Shown: positions 10,933 through 20,933 of the stretch, piece by piece
How the letters are laid out: the number at the start of each line of letters is the position of its first letter
Numbering within the stretch: position 1 is the first letter of the stretch
Assembly: GCA_021613375.1 (NCBI GenBank)
Contig: CM038727.1
Span: 6,871,942 to 6,935,941, forward strand
Source: Megaleporinus macrocephalus
Taxonomy: Eukaryota; Chordata; Actinopteri; Characiformes; Anostomidae
DNA: 64,000 nucleotides
Direction: 5' to 3'
The notes under the pieces: model-generated
The model's input: the letters and a program-made list of their open reading frames with translations, nothing else
What the model was told of the DNA's origin: nothing
The model's database searches: none
Translations under genes and position numbers: made by a program

Positions 10933-11014
<82 letters not shown>
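10933..11014. repeat. (TA)n microsatellite
   Basis: About 40 uninterrupted TA units. The Tyr-Ile frames across it are artefacts. Confidence 0.95.
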
Positions 11015-11016
<2 letters not shown>

Positions 11017-11099
11017 TGGGAAAAGTGAGTGTTCAACAAATAAAGTGCAGGACCTAAAGCAGGTAGAGCTGCACTAGTACCACCACTTTGGTATTAGAT

Positions 11100-11281
11100 A
11101 GTTAGCCAAGGAGGTTTTCCAGGGGATGGCCTTTAGTCTGGCCATAAGAGAGTCCACTGGACAGTGGGAGTTCATTCCACCAGCTGGACTCCAGGACAGA
11201 TGAGAGTCTGGACGCTTGACTTCTATGCATCTTGAATGATGCCAGGTCCAGCCGAGCTATATTTAAAGCTGGCATTGGATG
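11100..11281. repeat. Probable interspersed repeat fragment
   Basis: Contains GTGGGAGTTCATTCCACCA and a GACGCTTGACTTCT-like block, which I associate loosely with a fish interspersed repeat. It runs straight into an R repeat. The family is not certain. Confidence 0.3.
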
Positions 11282-11510
11282 AGGGCAGACCCCCAACCAT
11301 GACTATAGTACTGGTTTGAACTGCACTCATCTGTTAGTCATAGAGTTCCATTAGGCACTCAAACCTCATGGTTTCTTTAAACCTACCGCCACCAAACTGT
11401 CCATACTCACTCAGAGCAGATCCCCCAACCTCTAATCCACAGACATACCGACCAGCACTCCTCTATTTGTTGTTTACTCATCCCTCGCTCCTCGCACTGC
11501 TTAAGCAATG
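11282..11510 (-). repeat. Dispersed repeat R, copy 1
   Basis: Shares GGGCAGACCCCCAACC, CCAAACTGTCCATACTCACT and TCGCACTGCTTAAGC blocks with the copies at 33.29-33.69 kb (minus) and 23.74-24.83 kb (plus). This copy is uninterrupted where the 33.7-kb copy carries a LINE, so it serves as an empty-site reference. The class is unknown and no coding capacity is seen. Confidence 0.65.
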
Positions 11511-11569
11511 AACTTCCATGCTGATTGGAAGAGAGCTATCCACCCAGAAGTGCAGCCAATTGTTAGAAT

Positions 11570-11690
11570 TCAAATCAAATCCAAGTTTATTTGTCACATG
11601 CATAGTCTTACATAGTACACTAGCAGTGAAAGGCTTGGACGGCTGTCCAACTGGCCACGTGAAACAATAAGATAATATAGAATATCTGAA
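11570..11690 (-). repeat. Retroposon 3' tail, minus strand
   Basis: CAAATCAAATCCAAGTTTAT followed by TTGTCACATGCATAGT is the reverse complement of a fish retroposon end of the type TGACAAATAAACTTGGATTTG. Only the tail is recognisable. Confidence 0.45.
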
Positions 11691-12530
11691 ATAACACACA
11701 CACTAGGGGACAGTAAAACATCCACATACACACACACTAGTAAACGCACACACTAGGGTGCAGTAAAACAGCCACATACCTACAGACTAGTGAACACATA
11801 CATTAGGGGGTAGTGAAACACTCAAATACACACGCACTAGTAAGTGCACCCACTAGGGGCCAGTGAAACATACTCACACACACACACTAGTAAACACACA
11901 TATTAGGGGGCAGTGAAACACCCACATACACACACACACACACTAGTGAACAAACACACTAGGGGACAGTAAAACACCCACATACACATACTAGTAAACA
12001 CACATACTAGGGGACAGTAAAACACCCACATACACACACTAGTGAACAAACACACTAGGGGACAGTAAAATAGCCACATACACACACACTAGTAAACACA
12101 CACACTAGGGGGCAGTGAAAAACCCACATACACACAGTATTAAACACACAATAGGGGGGAGGTAAAACACCCACATACACACACACTAGTGAACACACAC
12201 TAGGGGGAAGTAAAACACCCACATACACACACACTAGTGAACACACACATGAGGGGGCAGAAAAACACCCACATACACACACACACACTAGTGAACACAC
12301 ACACTAGAGGGCAGTGAAACACCCACATAAACACACACACACTAGTGAACACATGCACTAGGGGGCAGTGAAGCACCCACATACACACACTAGTGAACAA
12401 ACACACCAGGGGGCAGTGAAACACCCACATACACACACTAGTGAACACACACACTAGAGTACATTAAAACACCCACATACACACACACACTAGCGAAAAC
12501 ACACACTAGGTGGCAGTAAAACACACACAT
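11691..12530. repeat. 48-bp-class minisatellite, about 17 copies
   Basis: Units carry GGGGGCAGTGAAACACCCAC, then ACATACACACAC and ACTAGTGAACA. Seventeen GGGG-CAGT-like cores recur every 47-55 bp. Units near 48 bp equal 16 codons, which keeps Cys-rich frames open on the minus strand. Those frames are by-products and not genes. Confidence 0.9.
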
Positions 12531-12939
12531 ATGCTATGTTTTCAATCATTTTTATACATTGATCAGCTAAATATGACATTTTATATTAATTTATATTGGC
12601 TTTTCTCATTTTAGTCCTCCAGTCATTTACCTGAACATTTAATCTGTAAAGTTTGTGATTAGACTGAATAATAAACCATACAGTAAGTTACAGGTTATGT
12701 TGATTTCATGTATAAACAAGTTTAAAAGGAGATTTTTAAAGTAGTAGTTTGTGTCAGTCTCCGTTCTTCTATCTATTTTACAGTGAGGTTTGCGCTGATT
12801 TTGGTCTGAACTAAATTCAGTAGAAAAGAGGGAATATAGAGTATATATACGACATTCTTGGTTTTGACTCACATCCTGCCATTCTTTGATGTGCCTGGCG
12901 TAGCCTATAAAAACCCTACAGCCGTACAAGCCAGCAGGA
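12531..12939. other. No feature seen
   Basis: AT-rich unique sequence. The 96-codon minus-strand frame has no recognisable motif. Confidence 0.35.
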
Positions 12940-13215
12940 AGTTCTCGAAATGCTCAGAGCATTAGATGTAATTAACATTGTTTTTAATTGGCCTGCGCAG
13001 CCGCAGTGGCCAGGGCAACTGTTTTGGCTCTCAGTGGTTATAATAAGCCTGAAATAATTGAGACTTCTTCTGCCGAGCAAAATGCCAGAAAGCTAAACGC
13101 TGAAAGGTCAGAAGAATGTAGGACTTTGTTTGTCAGGTCTGCCAGAAGAAAGCAGAGCAGCAGCTGAGCCAAGCAGTTCTGCCAAGAGTGTAGATTCTCT
13201 ATTGGCGTCACATTC
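12940..13215. promoter_or_regulatory. Candidate conserved non-coding island
   Basis: Repeat-free, with homeodomain-type cores (ATGTAATTAACATTG and TTTTTAATTGGCC) and a following block of balanced composition. Listed only because it stands out between repeat arrays. Confidence 0.22.
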
Positions 13216-13497
13216 ACAAGTGTGAGAGTAAATATTTAATTATTTGTTTGTTTAGATGACAATTAGTTATTGTTGTGTGGTTATGTATTTTGTGGGGATA
13301 TAAAATGTGTATTTTTAAGTTGGAACTTTGAAGTAACGTGTAACTGTATTGTTCTTCTTGTTTTCCTGCTGAATTTTTGTCTCACCCCACGGTTTTCAAC
13401 ACTGTTCCAACTCCGCAATGTTCAGTTTGATCAGGAATGGTGTGGGAATAATAATGATACAGTCCCATTAGTAATACGCTATTAGCTATATGTGATG
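13216..13497. other. No feature seen
   Basis: Unique sequence. The 71-codon frame is hydrophobic by composition and unsupported. Confidence 0.35.
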
Positions 13498-14525
13498 TCC
13501 TAACAACCACCTGGGATACTACAGCAACTGTATAGTAAAAACTTAACAAGCACTTGGAACAGCTAGTAACAAATTAGCAACACTCTAGCAACCACCAGGG
13601 ATGCCATCTTATAGCAACACCATAGCAACAATCTAGGATACCATAACAACCACCTATCCACACCTGACCAAACAACTAAGGTAAAATAGCAACCCCCTTA
13701 GATACCATAGCAATTACATTGCAACACATTAGAGCATCCTGAGATACCATATCAACCATGTAACAACACCCGAGCCACCACCTGAGAAACCATAGAAACC
13801 ATGTGAGAACCTGAAACACTACAGCAACCACCTAGCCACCACTTAGGATACCATAGCAACTACTTTGCCATAGCAATGCACTAGCAACCATGTGAGGTAC
13901 CATAGCAACCACCTAGCAACACCCAAGCAACCATCTGAGATGCCATAGCAACCACAGAGTGACCACCTAAAAATACCATAGCAACCACTGGATACCAATG
14001 CAACCACCTAGCCACACCTAAGCAACCACTTGGAATACTACCTCCTGAGCAACCACCTAAAATACTAAATCTACCACTAAGTAACCACCTGGGATACTAC
14101 AGCAACCACCTAGCAACTGTATAGCGACCACCTAAGATACTAAATCTACCACTAAGTAACCACCTGGGATACTACAGCAACCACCTAGCAACTGTATAGC
14201 GACCACCTAAGATACTAAATCTACCACTAAGTAACCACCTGCGATACTACAGCAACCACCTAGCAACTGCATAGCAACCACCTGGGATACTAAAGCAACT
14301 ACCTACCAACACTTTAGTAATCAATTGGCATATCATAGCAACCACATAGCAACAACATAGCAACCACTAACGATACCATAGCAACTGCCTACCAACAACC
14401 TAGAAACCATTTAGGATACCATAATAATTACCCAGCAACACCACAGCAACCACTTATCAACACATTTGCAAAGACATGAAATATCATAGTAACTATTCAG
14501 CAACAGCCTAGCAGCCACCTGGGAA
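13498..14525. repeat. Minisatellite M, AGCAACCACC type
   Basis: Degenerate array of units such as CATAGCAACCACCTAGCAAC and ACCACCTGGGATACTACAGC. An inverted array of the same family lies at 15550-15875. Confidence 0.9.
14054..14278. repeat. Three 75-bp higher-order units in minisatellite M
   Basis: 14054-14128, 14129-14203 and 14204-14278 are near-identical 75-bp units, each beginning CACCTAAGATACTAAATC (one base differs in the first). They mark a recent local expansion inside an otherwise diverged array. Confidence 0.9.
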
Positions 14526-15180
14526 ATGCTTTAGCTGCATGGTTTGTATTTTAGATGTAACTTGTACAGAAGCTGCAGTGATGAATCTTCAGAGGAGCAT
14601 CAGCTTCAGCTCAGGGGTCAAGAGCGCGATGCTCATCACTGAACTGCAGCAGCATCATCACCTGCCCACCCGACCATGACACGCAGTGCCAGGAGGAGAG
14701 ATGTGAGTGAATGGGTCTGAACTTCAGGCTGATCTAACAGCACATCAGGGTTTTAAATGATGTTGCTCCTCCGTGTGAGGGAGTCTGTGCAGAGGCATCA
14801 GAGAGATTTACAGCATCCTCATTAAGACGACATCACTGTCACATTCCGGAGAAACAGAGCCGACACGTCTCCAGAACATAGATCATTTATACATACACAC
14901 CTTCGCGGCCTGTCCTGATGTTCACTGTCGAGGCTCATGAAGAGTGACTGCTCAGCGTAAGTGATCATCTAAGTCGTGGATTAAGCTGGAAGACTCACTA
15001 ATGTTTTTCAAACAACATTTGCTCCCAAAGTAACTTCAGAGGCTGACGCTGGAACGATTTTGATCTAAGATGGACCGAGGGCGAAGGCAGCCTTAGTGCA
15101 AATGGCCTGGATGACCTGCACTACTGTGAAGCCCCATTGATGCTGAACAGTATATACGGGTTTTGGAGCAACATTTGCTT
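14526..15180. other. No feature seen
   Basis: Unique sequence of balanced composition between two arrays. No motif or frame I can support. Confidence 0.3.
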
Positions 15181-15184
15181 CATC

Positions 15185-15535
15185 CAGACTTTAAAAGTAT
15201 ATGGATATAACACAAACGTATATAATATAATGAATATAATACAAAAGTATTCAAATATAATATAAATGTAAACAGTTAAAACAAAAAAATATGGATATAG
15301 TATAAAATAATTTTTATATATATATATATATAATACAAAAGTAAACAGTTAAAGTATAAAAGAATATGGATATAGTATAAAATTATACAAATGTAATACA
15401 AAAGTAAACAGTTAAAGTACAAAAGAATATGGATATAGTATAAAAGTATACAAATGTAATACAAAAGTAAACAGTTAAAGTACAAAAGAATATGGATATA
15501 GTATAAAAGAATATATATATTTTTATATATACTTA
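15185..15535. repeat. Minisatellite T (ATGGATATAGTATAAAA type), block 1
   Basis: About 60-bp composite units (ACAGTTAAAGTACAAAAG plus AATATGGATATAGTATAAA) with a short (TA)n inside. Same family and strand as the larger block at 17701-18604. Confidence 0.85.
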
Positions 15536-15549
15536 TTTTATCTGTTTGT

Positions 15550-15875
15550 TTACTGATGCTAGGCTGCTAGGATGTTGCTAGGTGGTTGTTATGGTATCCT
15601 TATTGCTTGCTAGGGTATTGCTAGGTGGTTGCTATAATATGCCAATTGATTACTAAAGTGTTTGTAGGTAGTTACTATAGTATCCCAGGTGGTGGCTCCG
15701 GAGTTGTTAGGCGGTTGCTGTAGTATCCCAGGTGGTTACTTGGGGGTAGATTTAGTATCTTAGGTGGTTGCTCAGGTGGTAGTATCCCAAGTGGTTGCTT
15801 GGGTATGGCAAGGTGGTTGCCATTGGTATCCAGTGGTTGCTAGTGCATTGCAAAGTAGTTGCTATGGTATCCTAA
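15550..15875. repeat. Minisatellite M, inverted block
   Basis: GGTTGCTATGGTATCC and GTTGCTAGGTGGTTG units are the reverse complement of the 13.5-14.5 kb array, so the two blocks form a large imperfect inverted repeat about 1 kb apart. Confidence 0.85.
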
Positions 15876-15946
15876 GTGGCGTTTTACCATTTTGGCCCTT
15901 TGTTTTGACCAAGTACATCGAAAGCTCTGTTCTATTAGTGCTGTTT
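15859..15946. repeat. 88-bp direct repeat, left copy
   Basis: Runs from TTGCTATGGTATCCTAAGTG to TCTATTAGTGCTGTTT and is base-for-base identical by eye to 17126-17213. The two copies bracket the duplicated segment at 15947-17125. The left edge overlaps minisatellite M. Confidence 0.9.
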
Positions 15947-16512
15947 CTGTGTTTCTGTGTTTTCCTGCCAAATACATCCACTTCAACTCAGGAGGGGCTT
16001 GTTAATTAGTGGATTAGTTGGATTAGGTGTGTTGAAACCAGGGCAAACACTTCAGTGTGCAGGGCAGGGGGTCCTCCAGGACCAGGATTGGGGAATCACT
16101 GCCCTACTCACTATACCTCATATGAAAAATCAGGTGTGTTGTATAGAACACTGTTACAATGCACAGGATTCATCTGTCCATTAATATGCTTCACACAACA
16201 TTGACAAACATCCTATTTAACATAATAACACAATTCTGCACATGTATTTTGTGCAGATTATTTTTTTTACAATATTTTTATTACAATATATGAACTATTG
16301 TCATTAGGCTGCTACATTGTTTGTTAAGAGATATGTCATATGTATATGTCATATACTATATGTCATCAAAAAGCCCATATAGAAATCTAATATATGACCA
16401 TTGCATAGCAAGATGGGCCTGATTTCAATTCTGTGTAGAGTTTGTATTTTGTCCCTGCATGGTTTACTTTGGTTTATATATATATATTTTTTTTTTTTTT
16501 TTTTTTTTTTTA

Positions 16513-16680
16513 ATGTTCACATGCAGTTCAGACACATGCATGTTAGGTTGATCAGTTACTCTAAATTGCCATGCGAAGGACTGGCAACCTGTCCATGGTG
16601 TACTGATGACACTGGGATTGGCTCCAAGGCTCCAGTGACCCAGACGGCTGGATAAAGCGGAAGATAATCGATGGATGGAA
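16513..16680 (+). repeat. tRNA-derived SINE, 3' part (copy 1)
   Basis: Contains ACACATGCATGTTAGGTTGA, GGACTGGCAACCTGTCCATG and GGGATTGGCTCCA, ending in GGATAAAGCGGAAGATAAT plus a GATGG tail. The same middle occurs in the fuller SINE at 63480-63809 on the other strand. The head with its A and B boxes is missing. The tail matches the RTE-like LINE 3' end at 7917-7960. Confidence 0.8.

Positions 16681-16682
<2 letters not shown>

Positions 16683-16762
<80 letters not shown>
16683..16762. repeat. (TA)n microsatellite
   Basis: About 40 TA units directly after the SINE tail. A T-run (16487-16512) lies on the other side of the SINE fragment. Confidence 0.95.
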
Positions 16763-16765
<3 letters not shown>

Positions 16766-16769
16766 CACA

Positions 16770-16862
16770 GAAGAGGCCAAACCCCAATGTTAATCTAAAT
16801 GTAAGTCAATGGAACCAAATTTTTTCCAAGTTACAACTTTTGTACTATTTCTACTGATCCAT
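16770..16862 (+). repeat. Repeat A core inside segment D copy 1
   Basis: AGAAGAGGCCAAACCCCAAT, then TAAGTCAATGGAACCAAAT, then TTTCCAAG and ATTTCTACTGATCCATTCAT match the A family in order, with decay of the middle block. Confidence 0.6.
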
Positions 16863-17125
16863 TCATATTTGTGTGTGTGTGTTTTTCCACATGGGATATC
16901 TAGTTCATCAGATATTTAAAAATAGGCATGTTGTGAGCAAACAAATACAAATTGGTCACCATGCTACCAATCTCATTTACCTGTTATTCCAGGTGATTGT
17001 TAGGCCATCACTATGCTGTTCCAGATGTTGCTTGCATGAAAGTGACACAACACTCCTCTATTCATTTCCATTGGAAAAAATAGCATTTGAAAGAAAGCTT
17101 AATGATTTGTTTAAAAAACAAGCAC

Positions 17126-17213
17126 TTGCTATGGTATCCTAAGTGGCGTTTTACCATTTTGGCCCTTTGTTTTGACCAAGTACATCGAAAGCTCTGTTCT
17201 ATTAGTGCTGTTT
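17126..17213. repeat. 88-bp direct repeat, right copy
   Basis: Identical by eye to 15859-15946. It immediately follows the ACAAGCAC end of segment D copy 1. Confidence 0.9.
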
Positions 17214-17700
17214 TGATCTGAAAAGCTTTTTTGGAGTACGATACCTAAAAAGAAAATTCCTTGTGAAGACAGCAAAATGGGATATTTTACAGATTTACTC
17301 AAAATGAAACATTCCAGAGAGGTTGCTCGAGGAGCTGAAGATCCACCTGAAACAGGGAATAAATTTCAACATGTGCTGGCCTGAGCCCAGATCTAAGGCT
17401 TAAGCCTGCAAGTGTACAAAGGAGTTGAAAGCCCGAGTATACTTTCCCGGCCCCTGTGAAATACCACTGTCATGTGAGGCAGGGCAATATTAATGTTTTA
17501 TGAGGAGATTCACTTTATGAGAGACCAGAATTCGAAAAGACGTTCTATGAGATGTTTGATCTTGAAATTTATATCATGTGTGGGATGAGTGAGATTGAAT
17601 GAGTGAGAGTTCCTGAGAAAAGTTCCCATATACCACAACTCCAAATTCCTTTTACGTTATGTAAGTCGACGTCTGTAACAGTGGGACATTAGAAGCGTGA
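17214..17700. other. No feature seen
   Basis: Unique sequence that presumably joined 15946 before segment D was inserted. Confidence 0.35.
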
Positions 17701-18604
17701 TCACACAACAAAAAAGTATATGGATATGGTATAAAAATATACAAATAAAGTACAAAAGTATAAAGTTAAAGTATAAAAGAATAAGGATATATAGTATAAA
17801 AGTATATGGATATAGTACAAAAGTATGCAGTTAAAGTATAAAAGTATATGGATAAAATGCAAAAGTATATGGTTATAATACAAAAGCATACAAATATAGT
17901 GCAAAAGTATATGAATATAGTACAAAGGTATATGAATATATTTTAAAAGTATACAGATATAGTAGAAAAGTATACAGATATAATACAAAAGTATACAGAT
18001 ATAGTAAAAAAAAGTATAGGAATATGTTACAAAAGTATACAGATATAGTTCAAAAGTATACGGTTAAAGTAGAAAAGTATACAGATGTAGTAAAAACGTA
18101 TACAGATGTACTAGTACGTATGGAGGATATAGTGGACAAGTTTATGGAAATAGTACAAAAGTATATGAATATATTACAAAAGTATACAGATAGTTCAAAA
18201 GTATATGGATATAGTAGAAAAGTATACAGATATAGTTCAAAAGTATACAGATATAGTAGAAAAAAATATGGATATAGTTCAAAAGTATATGGATGTAGTA
18301 GAAAAGTATACAAATATAGTAGAAAAGTATTCAGATATAGTAGAAAAGTATACGGATATATTACAAAAGTATATGGATATAGTAGAAAAGTATACAGATA
18401 TAGTAGAAAAAATATGGATATAGTACAAAAGTATACAGATATAGTAGAAAAAAATATGGATATAGTTCAAAAGTATATGGATGTAGTAGAAAAGTATATG
18501 GATGTAGTAGAAAAGTATACGGATATAGTTCAAAAGTATATAGATATAGTACAAAAGTATACAGATATAGTAGAAAAGTATACAGATATAGTAGAAAAGT
18601 CATA
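17701..18604 (+). repeat. Minisatellite T, main 21-bp array
   Basis: Roughly 43 units of the GTAGAAAAGTATACAGATAT type. A 21-bp unit equals seven codons, so frames stay open in both directions. The longest (18024-18605, 193 codons, plus strand) reads VEKYTDI-type heptads, with hydrophobic V and Y spaced 3/4 as in a coiled coil. The frame shifts midway to a SRKVYRY version and back. No promoter or splice context is seen, so I treat it as non-coding repeat. Confidence 0.9.
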
Positions 18605-18742
18605 AACTCGATGGTCCATTCCTATTGATGGACAAGGCAGAAGGGATAATCTGCTGCAACACTTGTACGTCTACGATAAACTGAGTGTAGGTACAAGGTA
18701 GGTGTACTCAGTAAACTTGCAATGTTGTGTACAGGTTGTAGT

Positions 18743-18744
18743 AC

Positions 18745-18791
<47 letters not shown>
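18743..18791. repeat. (AAT)n microsatellite
   Basis: About 16 AAT units, followed by a short interrupted tail. Confidence 0.95.
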
Positions 18792-18793
<2 letters not shown>

Positions 18794-19762
18794 GTAATAA
18801 TAAAAAAGCTTTTAATGCTAAAAACGTACATGGTTTGATCCACTGAACCAGCTGATTTCCCAGCCCATGCCGAATTTTCCAGTGACTCAGCAACTTTTTG
18901 ATCGGTCTGCATTAAACAAACCCGAGGAATGCTTTTGGGTAAGTGTGTGAATGCAGATGGTTCTCCACAGCTTTTCTGGGTGTACTGAAGAAACATGTCT
19001 AGACTGTAATTAGGTTAGACTTAAATAGCCTGTTTTATAGCTTTCTCAAGGAGGTGGCCATATGTCTGTAGGTCCAAAAGGCTTTGCTTCCCAAACTTCT
19101 GTAGGCCCAGTTAGCAAATGTAAATGCTAAGGAACCAGAGCTGGTGCTTGGGAAAGGCAGAAATCAAGCCAAATATAACCAAAGATCCTTGGCCAGGAAA
19201 GGCCTGATGGGTGGTGTACTATGGGCGGCTTCTGTCCACATTTGGAAGCAACCTGCGGATGATGAGGCAGCTCCAGCTTTGGCGAGGGTTCAGGAATTCA
19301 GGGGACTGGCGAAGGCCTCTAAACAGGTTGGGCTAAACTTCCCACAGCCTTCACCGACACACACACTATCTCAGGAGTGGTGGAGTGTTGTGTCGCCAAA
19401 CGTTTCTTTACGCTTCCATTAATCACTGTCTCCACAAAATGAAAGACCTCCCAAAGGCTGAAGGTTTATCTGTGATGCTGTGTGCTGAGTAGCTAAGTTA
19501 CAAAACCCTGATAAGAAGCCATCAATCATCGCTCGCTTGCTGACCTCCCTACGGTTGGCTTTACATACTGAATAAAACAACATGAGCTGCTAATCTGACT
19601 AATGAGTGGACTAATCAAATGTGTTGCATGCAATTTTACATCATGTCACTACTGAGTTGCCCAGAAAATAACAAGCAACTGAGGAGTATCAACCACTTTC
19701 ACTGCACTCTGTAGTTTGCAACTCCTTTATTGGACAAGGTGCTAATGTTTGTGTCATGTTTT
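18792..19762. other. No feature seen
   Basis: Unique sequence. The 92-codon plus frame at 19144-19422 has no recognisable domain. Confidence 0.35.
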
Positions 19763-19973
19763 AAGTGGTTCCCTAATCCATTGGGTCCTATCCCTGGTCC
19801 TGATGGACCCCCTGCCCTGCACATTTCTGTGTTTTCCTGCCAAATACATCCACTTCAACTCAGGAGGGGCTTGTTAATTAGTGGATTAGTTGGATTAGGT
19901 GTGTTGAAACCAGGGCAAACACTTCAGTGTGCAGGGCAGGGGGTCCTCCAGGACCAGGATTGGGGAATCACTG
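19763..19973. mobile_element. Palindromic hAT-like MITE
   Basis: The left arm contains CCTGGTCCTGATGGACCCCC and TGCCCTGCAC. The right arm contains GTGCAGGGCAGGGGGTCC and AGGACCAGGATTGGGGAA, close to the reverse complement. The reversed right end reads CAGTGATTCCCCAA, like hAT-type CAGTG termini. No matching 8-bp flank was found, so the left end may be eroded. Segment D copy 1 contains only the right part. Confidence 0.6.
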
Positions 19974-20283
19974 CCCTACTCACTATACCTCATATGAAAA
20001 ATCAGGTGTGTTGTATAGAACACTGTTACAATGCACAGGATTCATCTGTCCATTAATATGCTTCACACAACACTGACAAACATCCTATTTAACATAATAA
20101 CACAATTATTTTTTTTACAATATTTTTATTACAATATATGAACTATTATCATTAGGCTGCTACATTGTTTGTTAAGAGATATGTCATATGTATATGTCAT
20201 ATACTATATGTCATCAAAAAGCCCATATAGAAATCTAATATATGACCATTGCATAGCAAGATGGGCCTGATTTCAATTCTGTG

Positions 20284-20305
<22 letters not shown>

Positions 20306-20349
<44 letters not shown>
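20306..20349. repeat. Poly-T run with preceding (TA)n
   Basis: (TA)n at 20283-20305 followed by 44 T. In copy 1 the matching T-run is only ~26, so these positions slip. Confidence 0.95.
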
Positions 20350-20351
<2 letters not shown>

Positions 20352-20352
<1 letters not shown>

Positions 20353-20518
20353 GTTCACATGCAGTTCAGACACATGCATGTTAGGTTGATCAGTTACTCT
20401 AAATTACCATGCGAAGGACTGGCAACCTGTCCATGGTTTACTGATGACACTGGGATTGGCTCCAAGGCTCCAGTGACCCAGACGGCTGGATAAAGCGGAA
20501 GATAATCGATGGATGGAA
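20352..20518 (+). repeat. tRNA-derived SINE, 3' part (copy 2)
   Basis: Same truncated SINE as at 16513-16680, with a few substitutions. It was carried within segment D and is not an independent insertion. Confidence 0.8.

Positions 20519-20519
<1 letters not shown>

Positions 20520-20570
<51 letters not shown>
20520..20570. repeat. (TA)n microsatellite
   Basis: About 25 units; the copy 1 equivalent has about 40. Confidence 0.95.
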
Positions 20571-20573
<3 letters not shown>

Positions 20574-20933
20574 CACAGAAGAGGCCAAACCCCAATGTTA
20601 ATCTAAATGTAAGTCAATGGAACCAAATTTTTTCCAAGTTCCAACTTTTGTACTATTTCTACTGATCCATTCATATTTGTGTGTGTGTGTTTTTCCACAT
20701 GGGATATCTAGTTCATCAGATATTTAAAAATAGGCATGTTGTGAGCAAACAAATACAAATTGGTCACCATGCTACCAATCTCATTTACCTGTTATTCCAG
20801 GTGATTGTTAGGCCATCACTATGCTGTTCCAGATGTTGCTTGCATGAAAGTGACACAACACTCCTCTATTCATTTCCGTTGGAAAAAATAGCATTTGAAA
20901 GAAAGCTTAATGATTTGTTTAAAAAACAAGCAC

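Larger units (their letters stand above)
15947..17125 (+). repeat. Duplicated segment D, copy 1 (inserted copy)
   Basis: 15952-17125 matches 19824-20933 at very high identity outside the simple repeats. In order it holds the right part of a palindromic MITE, unique sequence, a 5'-truncated SINE, (TA)n, a repeat-A core and a unique tail. It begins inside the MITE, whose left arm is missing here but present in copy 2. Copy 1 keeps two short stretches absent from copy 2: a TCTGCACA...TGTGCAGA mini-hairpin near 16235, and about 35 bp near 16440. Confidence 0.85.
19824..20933 (+). repeat. Duplicated segment D, copy 2
   Basis: Matches 15952-17125. Here the homology is continuous with an intact MITE on the left and unique sequence on the right (AAGCAACATATTTGAG), so this looks like the older resident locus. 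It carries its own small deletions, so copy 1 came from an earlier state or allele of this locus. Confidence 0.85.

Noticed and set aside
10745..11077. Tyr-Ile repeat proteins across (TA)n, also at 16.5, 20.5, 28.2 and 38.6 kb
   Set aside because: Pure translation of TA microsatellites on both strands.
11903..12454. Cys-rich minus-strand proteins (CVFTSVCMWVFHCPLV repeats)
   Set aside because: They are translations of the 48-bp minisatellite, whose unit equals 16 codons. There are several overlapping frames and no gene context.
15957..16184. Frames shared between 15.96 and 19.84 kb as a duplicated gene
   Set aside because: The frame lies in a palindromic MITE and flanking DNA of segment D. 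The duplication explains the shared frame.
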